From: Cedecea lapagei
GTDB lineage: Bacteria; Pseudomonadota; Gammaproteobacteria; Enterobacterales; Enterobacteriaceae
Assembly (NCBI RefSeq): GCF_900635955.1
Contig: NZ_LR134201.1
Span: 558,001-622,000, forward strand
Reading direction: 5' to 3'
Length of the DNA: 64,000 nt
The position numbers and the translations under genes are program-made. Below the pieces are notes generated by a model. It saw only the letters and a list, made by a program, of their open reading frames with translations. It was not told where the DNA came from and did no database searches. Shown here piece by piece: positions 56,750 to 64,000 of the stretch (its first letter is position 1; every line of letters begins with the position of its first letter).

Positions 56750-57736
56750 TTAACTCTCTTCCAGCGAATACGGCAGAGGCTCAAGCGCAAGCTTGCCGCT
56801 GGCATCGTCCCGCACGCGTAAAACGCTGTCCGGTTCCAGATCGTTATTCATTACCGCCTGCACCAGAAGGCGGCCATCTTCTAACCGAGCAGCGGCCAGT
56901 ATGGTGCCGGTACGACGCCAGTTTTCGCCCATCTGCAGCTCAAGGTCTTCTCCGGCTTCAGGGACACGGCTTGCGCTACCGGTCAGCAGCCACAGCGCAC
57001 GCTTGTTCGCGCCGCGGAATTTTGCCCGAGCCACCATTTCCTGGCCGGTGTAGCAGCCTTTTTTAAAGCTGATCCCACCCAGCGCCTGAAGGTTTGTCGC
57101 CTGCGGAATGAATTGTGCACTGTTCACGCTATCAATAATCGGCAAACCGCCCTCGATATCCAACGCCAGCCACTGCTGGCTGTCGTTGAGCTGAGCTTCT
57201 CCGCGTAGCTTCTCCGTCAGGCTCTGAGCCGTTTCTTCATCGGTAACAATCAGGAAGCGTTCCGCAGGCAGGTTCAGCCACAGCAGCGTTGTAGCGCCCT
57301 GCTGTACCACCTGGGTCTGTTCATCCGGCAGCGTATCGAAGACGGCAGCCAGCGCGGAACGCGCCTGGAAGCCTGCCAGGCCTAACAGGACGCTGGCGTC
57401 GTCCGTCGTGAAGGTCACTTTGGAGAAGACGGCATATTTCTTTAGCTCCGTCAGCTGTGCGTCACGCAGATTGCGGCGTTCGATAAATGCAAAGCCTTCA
57501 CCGCGATGGAACAGGCGCAGGTTGCTCCACATCTTCCCTTTGGCATCGCAGTGGGCGCACAGCAGATGCTGGCCCGCATCAAGCTTAGCAACGTCAGCGG
57601 TGACCTGGCCCTGAAGGTATTTCTCAGCGTCTGCGCCCACGGCGGTGACGAGAGCCCAGTCATCAAGCGTCATCAGCGTCAACGGCAGACGGGCGGCGGC
57701 GCTGGGCTGGCGAGGAGGAAACGGATTAAAAGCCAT
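56750..57736 (-). CDS. ygfZ: Folate-binding Fe-S cluster protein YgfZ
   Basis: 328 aa (E. coli 326). It is a GcvT-like tetrahydrofolate-binding protein that helps Fe-S enzymes such as MiaB, affecting tRNA thio-modification. The signature KGCYTGQEMVARAKFRG contains the conserved Cys. N-terminal FPPRQPSAAARLPLTLMTL and C-terminal MNNDLEPDSVLRVRDD are as in E. coli. It is divergent from sdhE. Confidence 0.96.
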   Translation of the reverse strand: MAFNPFPPRQPSAAARLPLTLMTLDDWALVTAVGADAEKYLQGQVTADVAKLDAGQHLLCAHCDAKGKMWSNLRLFHRGEGFAFIERRNLRDAQLTELKKYAVFSKVTFTTDDASVLLGLAGFQARSALAAVFDTLPDEQTQVVQQGATTLLWLNLPAERFLIVTDEETAQSLTEKLRGEAQLNDSQQWLALDIEGGLPIIDSVNSAQFIPQATNLQALGGISFKKGCYTGQEMVARAKFRGANKRALWLLTGSASRVPEAGEDLELQMGENWRRTGTILAAARLEDGRLLVQAVMNNDLEPDSVLRVRDDASGKLALEPLPYSLEES

Positions 57737-57982
57737 AACAAAGATCCCGGGTTATCCAACGGTTTAATTTCTCAATGGTAAAAGAGCCAGAGGGCAATGC
57801 AAGCAGTTTGATAACGCCATTTGTGCGTTTACGAGCGGCGTCGGAGAATCTTATGCAATCGATGCTATTACACCGCTATGTGCCGGGAAAGTGCGCACAA
57901 TACAACATTCCGGTAATCCCGGTGGCGAAAACACGTTACACTAACTCGGTACCCACCTTGATGGCTAAGCAGGAAAGAGCAG

Positions 57983-58249
57983 ATGGATATCAATAATAAA
58001 GCCCGAATTCACTGGGCATGCCGCCGTGGAATGCGCGAGCTCGATATTTCGATTATGCCGTTCTTCGAACATGAATATGAAACGCTGAGCGACAGCGACA
58101 AAGCGCTGTTTGTCCGCCTGTTGGAGTCTGACGATCCTGACCTGTTTAACTGGTTGATGAACCATGGTAAACCTGCGGATACGGAGCTTCAGCGTATGGT
58201 TAGCCTGATTCAGACGCGGAATAAAGAACGTGGTCCTGTGGCAATCTGA
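57983..58249 (+). CDS. sdhE: FAD assembly factor SdhE
   Basis: 88 aa, E. coli length. It promotes covalent flavinylation of succinate dehydrogenase and fumarate reductase; it was formerly viewed as the antitoxin CptB. The conserved RGxxE motif is in ACRRGMRELDISIMPFFEHEY. Its last 20 bp overlap ygfX, so the two are translationally linked. Confidence 0.96.
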   Translation: MDINNKARIHWACRRGMRELDISIMPFFEHEYETLSDSDKALFVRLLESDDPDLFNWLMNHGKPADTELQRMVSLIQTRNKERGPVAI

Positions 58250-58652
58250 TCTTCGGGTTTCCTGGCGCGCGCAGTGGATGTCATTGCTCCTCCATGGCAT
58301 GGTAGCGTTGCTTGTGCTGCTGATGCCGTGGCCGATGAGCTACACGCTCATCTGGATGCTGCTGCTCTCCCTGGTGGTTTTCGACAGCGTGCGCAGCCAG
58401 CGCCGCATTCACGCGCGCCAGGGCGAAATCAAACTGCTGACGGACTGTCGCCTGCGCTGGCAGGGGCGGGAATGGGATATCGTTGGCAATCCGTGGCTCA
58501 TAGACAGCGGTGCGATGTTAAGACTGCGGCGGGCCGGTAAACAGCGTTGTCAGCATCTTTGGCTGGCCGCTGACAGCATGGACATCGGCGAGTGGCGAGA
58601 TTTACGTCGCCTGCTGATGCAACAACAGGCGAGCGGTAGCGGGCAGATTTAG
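58230..58652 (+). CDS. ygfX: YgfX (CptA), inner-membrane protein
   Basis: 140 aa (E. coli 135). The GTG at 58230 gives the conserved start VVLWQSDLRVSWRAQW. Two closely spaced membrane helices cover about residues 18-50, followed by a soluble tail ending LLMQQQASGSGQI. In E. coli it has been described as a toxin-like factor that affects MreB/FtsZ and as a partner of SdhE. Its stop overlaps the convergent fldB stop by 2 bp. Confidence 0.92.
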   Translation: MVLWQSDLRVSWRAQWMSLLLHGMVALLVLLMPWPMSYTLIWMLLLSLVVFDSVRSQRRIHARQGEIKLLTDCRLRWQGREWDIVGNPWLIDSGAMLRLRRAGKQRCQHLWLAADSMDIGEWRDLRRLLMQQQASGSGQI

Positions 58653-59170
58653 GCGAAGCGCTCGGCCATTTCGCCAAGGATTTGCTCACACCAGGTTTCA
58701 ATTCGCTCGTCGCTCAGATCGTACTGGTTGGTTTCATCCAGCGCGAGGCCAACAAACAGCTGCCCGTCGGCAATAACCGGTTTGGGGCTGGTGAATTCGT
58801 AGCCTTCGGTTGGCCAGTAGCCAATAAACTGCGCACCGCGCGGCGCCAGCTTGTCGTGCAGCATACCTAAAGCATCCAGGAACCACTCCCCGTAGCCAAG
58901 CTGGTCGCCCATGCCGTAAAGCGCCACGAGTTTGCCTTCGAGATTCAGCGCATCCAGCTGCGGCCAGACGGTTTCCCAGTCCTCCTGCAGTTCGCCAAAA
59001 TCCCATGTCGGAATGCCGAGGATGAGAACGTCATACTGTTCCATCATGGCCGGGGCATCGTCTTTCAGGTTATGCAGCGTCACCAGATCCGGGCCAATAA
59101 TGTCGCGAATTTTTTCGGCAGCCATTTCCGTGTAGCAGGTGCTGGAGCCGTAAAAAAGACCAATGTTCAT
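58649..59170 (-). CDS. fldB: Flavodoxin 2
   Basis: 173 aa, E. coli length. This FMN electron carrier is induced by oxidative stress (SoxRS regulon in E. coli). The FMN phosphate loop is FYGSSTCYTEMAAEKI; isoalloxazine loops are LGIPTWDFGELQEDW and YGMGDQLGYGEWF. It is convergent with ygfX and divergent from xerD with about 100 bp between starts. I did not locate a confident SoxS box. Confidence 0.96.
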   Translation of the reverse strand: MNIGLFYGSSTCYTEMAAEKIRDIIGPDLVTLHNLKDDAPAMMEQYDVLILGIPTWDFGELQEDWETVWPQLDALNLEGKLVALYGMGDQLGYGEWFLDALGMLHDKLAPRGAQFIGYWPTEGYEFTSPKPVIADGQLFVGLALDETNQYDLSDERIETWCEQILGEMAERFA

Positions 59171-59272
59171 AGCAATAACAACTCATTTTAATAGCGTGCA
59201 GATGGCCAAGTGTACCAGATCCCGCCCTCCATCATGCATAATGGACACAATTCGCCAAAGTGGGAGGGGAGC

Positions 59273-60169
59273 GTGGAACAGGATAAGGCCCGAATAGAAC
59301 AATTTCTGGATACGCTGTGGCTGGAGAGAAATCTGGCCGAAAATACGCTCAGTTCTTACCGCCGCGATCTCACTATGGTGGCGGAGTGGCTGCAGCGCCA
59401 GCAGCTCAGCTTTTTAACCGTTCAGGCTGCGGACTTACAAGCTTTGCTTGCGGAGCGTATTGAGGGCGGCTATAAAGCCACCAGCTCCGCGCGGTTGCTT
59501 AGCGCCATGCGGCGTTTATTTCAGTACTTGTACCGTGAAAAAATGCGGGAAGACGACCCCAGCTCGCTGCTTTCCTCTCCCAAACTGCCTCAGCGTTTGC
59601 CGAAAGATTTAAGCGAGGCCCAGGTTGAGCGGCTGCTTCAGTCGCCCTGTACCGATCAGCCTATCGAGCTGCGCGATAAAGCCATGCTTGAAGTGCTGTA
59701 CGCAACCGGCCTGCGCGTCTCTGAGCTGGTCGGGCTCACGATGAGCGACATCAGCCTGCGGCAGGGTGTGGTGCGGGTCATCGGTAAAGGCAATAAAGAG
59801 CGCCTGGTGCCGCTGGGCGAAGAGGCGGTCCACTGGATTGAAGAGTACCTGAAGTATGGCCGCCCGGACCTGTTGAACGGGCAGTCGCTGGACGTGCTGT
59901 TCCCCAGCAATCGAGCGCAGCAGATGACGCGGCAAACCTTCTGGCACCGCATCAAGCACTATGCCGTGCTTGCGGGCATTGACAGCGAAAAACTGTCTCC
60001 GCACGTGCTGCGCCATGCTTTTGCCACACATCTGCTGAACCATGGCGCAGATCTTCGTGTCGTACAGATGCTGCTGGGCCATAGCGATTTGTCCACCACA
60101 CAAATTTATACACATGTAGCGACGGCGCGTTTACGCCAGCTGCATCAACAGCACCACCCTCGAGCGTGA
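59273..60169 (+). CDS. xerD: Site-specific tyrosine recombinase XerD
   Basis: 298 aa, E. coli length. With XerC it resolves chromosome dimers at dif under FtsK control. The N-terminal SAM-like core-binding domain is about 1-105. Catalytic residues are Arg in YATGLRVSELVGL, Lys in VIGKGNKERLVPL, HxxR in LSPHVLRHAFATHLL, His in LGHSDLSTTQIY and Tyr in that same QIYTHVA segment. GTG at 59273 is the start, with GGGAGGGGA upstream. It heads the xerD-dsbC-recJ cluster. Confidence 0.97.
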   Translation: MEQDKARIEQFLDTLWLERNLAENTLSSYRRDLTMVAEWLQRQQLSFLTVQAADLQALLAERIEGGYKATSSARLLSAMRRLFQYLYREKMREDDPSSLLSSPKLPQRLPKDLSEAQVERLLQSPCTDQPIELRDKAMLEVLYATGLRVSELVGLTMSDISLRQGVVRVIGKGNKERLVPLGEEAVHWIEEYLKYGRPDLLNGQSLDVLFPSNRAQQMTRQTFWHRIKHYAVLAGIDSEKLSPHVLRHAFATHLLNHGADLRVVQMLLGHSDLSTTQIYTHVATARLRQLHQQHHPRA

Positions 60170-60195
60170 GTGCCACAAGAGATAAGGGAATCCTC

Positions 60196-60912
60196 ATGAA
60201 AAAAGGTTTTTGGCTGCTTTCGCTGCTGGCCGCTTCCGTATCCGGTTTTGCCCATGCGGACGACGCCGCGATTAAACAATCGCTGGCGAAGCTCGGCGTG
60301 CAGGGCGCGGATATTCAAGCTGCACCGGTTGCCGGTATGAAAACCGTGCTGACCGACAGCGGTGTGCTTTACGTCACTGAAGACGGTAAACATGTAATCC
60401 AGGGGCCGCTGTACGACGTGAGCGGCGCTCAGCCGGTTAACGTGACTAACCAGCTGCTGGTCGGCAAGCTGAACGCGCTGGAAAAAGAGATGATTATCTA
60501 CAAAGCGCCGAAGGAGCAGCATGTGATTACGGTCTTCACCGACATCACCTGCGGCTACTGCCACAAGCTGCACGAAGAGATAAGCGACTACAACGCGCTG
60601 GGGATCACCGTGCGCTATCTGGCCTTCCCGCGTCAGGGGCTGCAAAGCCAGGCCGAAAGCGACATGAAGTCCATCTGGTGTGCGAAAGATCGCAACAAAG
60701 CGTTTGATGCGGCGATGAAGGGCGGCAACGTCGCGCCGGCAAGCTGCGACATCAACCTGGCTAACCATTACAACCTCGGCGTGCAGTTTGGCGTGCAGGG
60801 GACGCCGGCGATCGTGCTGAGCAACGGCAGCATGATCCCGGGTTACCAGGGGCCAAAAGAGATGAAGCAAATGCTGGACGCCCACAAGCAACTGATGAAA
60901 GCGGGTGGTTAA
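60196..60912 (+). CDS. dsbC: Thiol:disulfide isomerase DsbC
   Basis: 238 aa. This periplasmic homodimer corrects wrong disulfides and is kept reduced by DsbD. The signal peptide ends HA-D at about residue 20. The dimerisation domain (about 21-80) is followed by a thioredoxin fold with active site CGYC (Cys119, Cys122) and cis-Pro loop VQGTPAIV. A second Cys pair lies at WCAKD and ASCDI. It starts 26 nt after xerD and runs into recJ 6 nt later. Confidence 0.97.
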   Translation: MKKGFWLLSLLAASVSGFAHADDAAIKQSLAKLGVQGADIQAAPVAGMKTVLTDSGVLYVTEDGKHVIQGPLYDVSGAQPVNVTNQLLVGKLNALEKEMIIYKAPKEQHVITVFTDITCGYCHKLHEEISDYNALGITVRYLAFPRQGLQSQAESDMKSIWCAKDRNKAFDAAMKGGNVAPASCDINLANHYNLGVQFGVQGTPAIVLSNGSMIPGYQGPKEMKQMLDAHKQLMKAGG

Positions 60913-60918
60913 TTTCGC

Positions 60919-62652
60919 GTGAAACAGCAAACGCAACTTCGCCGCCGGGCCGTTGACAGCTCGGTGGCGCTCCCTGCTTCGCTGCCTTCTCTGCTCCAGC
61001 GGCTGTATGCCAGCCGGGGTGTGCGTGGCGAGCAGGATCTGGAACGCAGCGTAAAAGGGATGCTGCCGTGGCAGCAGCTCAGCGGCGTCGACCAGGCCGT
61101 CGTGATGCTTTATGACGCGTTTCGCGAAGGCCTGCGTATCATCGTTGTAGGGGATTTTGATGCCGATGGCGCGACCAGTACCGCGCTGAGCGTGCTGGCC
61201 TTGCGCAGCATGGGGGCTGAGAATGTTGGCTACCTGGTGCCGAACCGCTTTGAAGACGGCTATGGCCTAAGCCCGGAAGTGGTCGATCAGGCCCACGCCC
61301 GTGGCGCGCAGATGATAATGACCGTCGACAACGGCATCTCTTCCCATGCGGGCGTTGAGCGGGCGCATGCGCTGGGGATCCCGGTGCTGGTGACCGATCA
61401 CCACCTGCCCGGGGAAACGCTTCCCGCCGCCGAAGCCATTATTAATCCGAATCTTACGGACTGCGACTTTCCTTCTAAATCCCTGGCCGGCGTTGGCGTC
61501 GCGTTTTATCTGATGCTGGCGCTAAGAACTCACCTGCGGGACAACGGTTGGTTTGAACAGCGCGGGCTTGCAATTCCTAACCTGGCCGAATTGCTCGATT
61601 TAGTGGCGCTGGGCACCGTAGCGGACGTAGTACCGCTGGATGCCAACAACCGCATTCTGACATGGCAAGGGTTAAGCCGTATTCGCGCTGGTAAATGCCG
61701 CCCCGGCATTCGTGCTCTGCTTGAAGTGGCGAACCGCGAACCGCAAAAGATCGCCGCCAGCGATTTAGGTTTTGCGCTGGGGCCGCGCCTTAATGCGGCC
61801 GGCAGGCTGGATGATATGTCGGTTGGCGTGGCGCTGCTGCTCAGTGAAAACATTGGCGAAGCACGCATGCTGGCCAACGAACTCGATGCCCTGAACCAGA
61901 CCCGCAAAGAGATTGAGCAGGGGATGCAGGTTGAAGCGCTGACGCTTTGCGAACAGCTTGAGCGCAGCAGTGAAACGCTGCCCTACGGGCTGGCAATGTA
62001 TCACCCGGAGTGGCATCAGGGGGTGGTCGGCATTCTTGCCTCGCGCATTAAAGAGCGGTTCCACCGCCCGGTGATAGCCTTTGCGCCCGCCGGAGACGGC
62101 ACGCTAAAAGGCTCCGGCCGTTCGGTTCAGGGTCTGCATATGCGTGATGCCTTAGAGCGGCTGGACACGCTTTACCCCGGCATGATGCTGAAATTTGGCG
62201 GCCACGCCATGGCTGCGGGTCTGTCGCTGGAAGAGGCTCGTTTTGAGGAGTTTCGCCAGCGCTTTGGCGACCTGGTCGGCGAATGGCTCGATCCTGCGCT
62301 GCTGCAGGGCGAAATCTGGTCTGACGGCCCGCTGACCGCCCAGGAGATGACGCTGGAAGTGGCGGAGATGCTGAGAGATGCCGGGCCGTGGGGGCAAATG
62401 TTCCCGGAGCCGCTGTTTGACGGCAAATTTCGCATCCTCCAGCAGCGTCTGGTCGGCGAGCGTCACCTGAAGGTGATGGTGGAGCCCGTCGGCGGCGGCC
62501 CGCTGCTGGACGGTATTGCCTTCAACGTTGATACCACCCGCTGGCCGGACAACGGCGTGCGGGAAGTGGAGCTGGCCTATAAGCTGGACGTCAACGAGTT
62601 TCGCGGCAACCGAAGCGTGCAGCTGTTGATCGATCATCTCTGGCCGATATAG
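60919..62652 (+). CDS. recJ: Single-strand DNA 5'-3' exonuclease RecJ
   Basis: 577 aa, E. coli length, GTG start at 60919. It degrades 5' single strands in RecF-pathway recombination, mismatch repair and base excision repair. DHH phosphoesterase motifs are VVGDFDADGATSTALSVL, MTVDNGISSHAGV, VTDHHLPGETLP and, in the DHHA1 domain, the GSGRSVQGLHMRDAL and FGGHAMAAGLSL blocks. It is translated 6 nt after dsbC. A nested palindrome follows the gene. Confidence 0.97.
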   Translation: MKQQTQLRRRAVDSSVALPASLPSLLQRLYASRGVRGEQDLERSVKGMLPWQQLSGVDQAVVMLYDAFREGLRIIVVGDFDADGATSTALSVLALRSMGAENVGYLVPNRFEDGYGLSPEVVDQAHARGAQMIMTVDNGISSHAGVERAHALGIPVLVTDHHLPGETLPAAEAIINPNLTDCDFPSKSLAGVGVAFYLMLALRTHLRDNGWFEQRGLAIPNLAELLDLVALGTVADVVPLDANNRILTWQGLSRIRAGKCRPGIRALLEVANREPQKIAASDLGFALGPRLNAAGRLDDMSVGVALLLSENIGEARMLANELDALNQTRKEIEQGMQVEALTLCEQLERSSETLPYGLAMYHPEWHQGVVGILASRIKERFHRPVIAFAPAGDGTLKGSGRSVQGLHMRDALERLDTLYPGMMLKFGGHAMAAGLSLEEARFEEFRQRFGDLVGEWLDPALLQGEIWSDGPLTAQEMTLEVAEMLRDAGPWGQMFPEPLFDGKFRILQQRLVGERHLKVMVEPVGGGPLLDGIAFNVDTTRWPDNGVREVELAYKLDVNEFRGNRSVQLLIDHLWPI

Positions 62653-62714
62653 CCTCTGTTGTTAAAGCTGCAGCAGCGTTAACGCCCTGGCTATATGTCA
62701 GGGACAAAGCTACA

Positions 62715-62760
62715 AAATGCGGCGTAGATCCGGTAAACTTTCCGGTTTACGACCGCATTT
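62715..62760. promoter_or_regulatory. Nested palindrome between recJ and prfB
   Basis: AAATGCGG (62715-62722) pairs with CCGCATTT (62753-62760), and inside it GTAAAC (62733-62738) pairs with GTTTAC (62745-62750). Followed by TTT/CGTCTT it could end recJ transcription; it also overlaps where the prfB promoter would be expected. Confidence 0.45.
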
Positions 62761-62791
62761 CGTCTTCTGAAATCAACATAAGAAATTAAGC

Positions 62792-63890
62792 ATGTTTGAA
62801 ATTAACCCGGTAAAAAGCCGCATCCAGGACCTCACAGAGCGCAGCGACGTTCTTAGGGGGTATCTTTGACTATGATGCGAAGAAAGAGCGCCTCGAAGAA
62901 GTAAACGCCGAGCTGGAGCAGCCCGATGTCTGGAACGAACCTGAACGCGCGCAGGCGCTGGGTAAAGAACGTTCCTCGCTGGAAGCCATTGTCGACACTC
63001 TCGACCAGATGGCTCAGGGCCTGGAAGACGTTTCCGGCCTGCTGGAGCTGGCGGTAGAAGCCGACGACGAAGAGACCTTTAATGAGGCCGTTGCCGAGCT
63101 GGAGCTGCTGGACGCCAAGCTGGCGCAGCTTGAATTCCGCCGCATGTTCTCCGGCGACTATGACAGCGCAGACTGCTATATCGACATTCAGGCGGGTTCC
63201 GGCGGTACGGAAGCGCAGGACTGGGCGAGCATGCTGGAGCGTATGTACCTGCGCTGGGCAGAAGCACGCGGTTTTAAAACCGAAATTATTGAAGAGTCCG
63301 AAGGCGAAGTGGCGGGCATTAAGTCCGTGACCATCCGCATTCAGGGCGATTACGCCTTTGGCTGGCTGCGTACCGAAACCGGCGTTCACCGCCTGGTGCG
63401 TAAGAGTCCGTTCGACTCAGGCGGCCGCCGCCATACTTCGTTCAGCTCCGCGTTTGTTTACCCGGAAGTGGACGACGACATTGATATCGACATCAACCCT
63501 GCGGATCTGCGCATCGACGTTTATCGCGCATCCGGTGCGGGCGGTCAGCACGTTAACCGTACAGAATCTGCGGTACGTATTACCCACATTCCTACCGGTA
63601 CCGTGACCCAGTGCCAGAATGACCGTTCTCAGCATAAGAACAAAGACCAGGCGATGAAGCAGATGAAGGCGAAGCTGTACGAGCTGGAAATGCAGAAAAA
63701 GAATGCTGAGAAACAGGCCTTAGAAGACAACAAATCGGATATCGGCTGGGGCAGCCAGATTCGTTCTTACGTCCTCGACGACTCCCGCATTAAAGATCTG
63801 CGTACCGGGGTTGAAACCCGCAACACGCAGGCGGTGCTGGACGGCGATCTGGACAAATTTATCGAAGCAAGTTTGAAAGCAGGGTTATGA
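62792..63890 (+). CDS. prfB: Peptide chain release factor 2, with programmed +1 frameshift
   Basis: 365 aa after frameshifting, the E. coli length. RF2 ends translation at UGA and UAA. Codons 1-25 run in one frame to an in-frame TGA (62867-62869) in the context CTT-TGA-C, preceded by the internal Shine-Dalgarno-like AGGGGG (62855-62860). A +1 slip continues from 62868. When RF2 is scarce the slip is favoured, so the protein controls its own level. Codon recognition SPF is in RKSPFDSGGRR, and the catalytic GGQ is in SGAGGQHVN. The residue before that block is Ala (position 246) rather than the Thr found in E. coli K-12. Confidence 0.98.
62855..62870 (+). promoter_or_regulatory. prfB frameshift site
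   Basis: AGGGGG, a 3-nt spacer (TAT), then CTTTGAC: the classical RF2 recoding signal with a slippery CUU codon next to the UGA. Confidence 0.97.
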
Positions 63891-63899
63891 GGAACCAAC

Positions 63900-64000
63900 A
63901 TGTCTGAACAACAAGCACAGGGCGTTGACGCGGCAGTCGAACTGAACAATGAGCTGAAAGCGCGCCGCGAGAAGCTGGTGGCTCTGCGCGAGCAGGGTAT
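63900..64000 (+). CDS. lysS: Lysyl-tRNA synthetase (5' part only)
   Basis: The first 33 complete codons are visible (MSEQQAQGVDAAVELNNE and then KARREKLVALREQG) before the window ends. This matches the N-terminal helix of class II lysyl-tRNA synthetase. The ATG at 63900 lies 9 nt after the prfB stop with GAGGAA upstream, the usual prfB-lysS operon. It charges tRNA-Lys with lysine. Confidence 0.93.
   Translation, partial: MSEQQAQGVDAAVELNNELKARREKLVALREQG

Noticed and set aside
1..64000. CRISPR arrays, insertion sequences, prophage genes, rRNA or riboswitches
   Set aside because: No regularly spaced repeat-spacer series, transposase, phage structural gene or rRNA was seen. The only long tandem repeats are the coding MxKDx units.

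Overview
The window is a piece of an enteric gammaproteobacterial chromosome (order Enterobacterales, almost certainly family Enterobacteriaceae). Nearly every gene is a close relative of an Escherichia coli K-12 gene in the same relative order, running from the pheV-speC end to prfB-lysS (inverted with respect to K-12 numbering). Codon use and GC content look uniform apart from a few accessory inserts. The sequence does not settle the genus; the gene complement fits the Enterobacter/Klebsiella/Cedecea neighbourhood.

Layout. 1-1240: a truncated amino-acid-type ABC substrate-binding protein gene and a tRNA-Phe whose 3' end and terminator are partly duplicated. 1634-5218: speC, mltC, yggX. 5221-8290: mutY, trmB, yggL, yggN. 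8390-11712: the hemW-rdgB-yggU-yggT-yggS run. 11729-12754: yggR. 12815-13476: a HicAB toxin-antitoxin pair set between yggR and yqgF. 13482-17715: yqgF, yqgE, gshB, rsmE, endA, sprT. 17786-20726: galP and metK. 21412-24635: the yqgB-speA-speB putrescine branch with a long structured leader. 24672-31426: loiP, tktA and the epd-pgk-fbaA glycolytic cluster. 31609-37438: mscS, argO, yggE, argP, rpiA, serA. 37477-43122: fau with 6S RNA, zapA, ygfB-pepP-ubiH-ubiI. 43560-48806: gcvTHP and ygfF.

48850-52872 is the most distinctive region. It holds a three-gene operon encoding a cytochrome b561-type membrane protein, a Tat-exported molybdopterin oxidoreductase of the sulfite oxidase/MsrP fold and a periplasmic methionine-rich MxKDx-repeat protein. 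A two-component system is transcribed divergently from it. The block sits between ygfF and bglA, which are adjacent in K-12. By analogy with MsrPQ/HprRS of E. coli and MrpX/YedY1 of Azospira, it may be a periplasmic methionine-based oxidant (hypochlorite) scavenging and repair module. That role is inference.

52902-55865: bglA with its own RpiR-type regulator and an HD-domain hydrolase. 56045-64000: trhA/yqfA, ygfZ, sdhE-ygfX, fldB, xerD-dsbC-recJ, prfB with its programmed +1 frameshift, and the start of lysS.

Functionally the window covers polyamine synthesis (speC, speA, speB, metK), central carbon metabolism (tktA, epd, pgk, fbaA, rpiA), one-carbon and serine/glycine metabolism (serA, gcvTHP, fau, metK), ubiquinone synthesis, oxidative DNA and nucleotide-pool repair (mutY, rdgB, recJ), thiol and redox maintenance (gshB, dsbC, fldB) and translation termination. 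Recognisable regulatory sites include a CRP site with GalR-type operators at galP, CRP and Cra sites at epd, a PurR box at gcvT, a HicAB promoter with internal repeats, and structured leaders before speC and speA.
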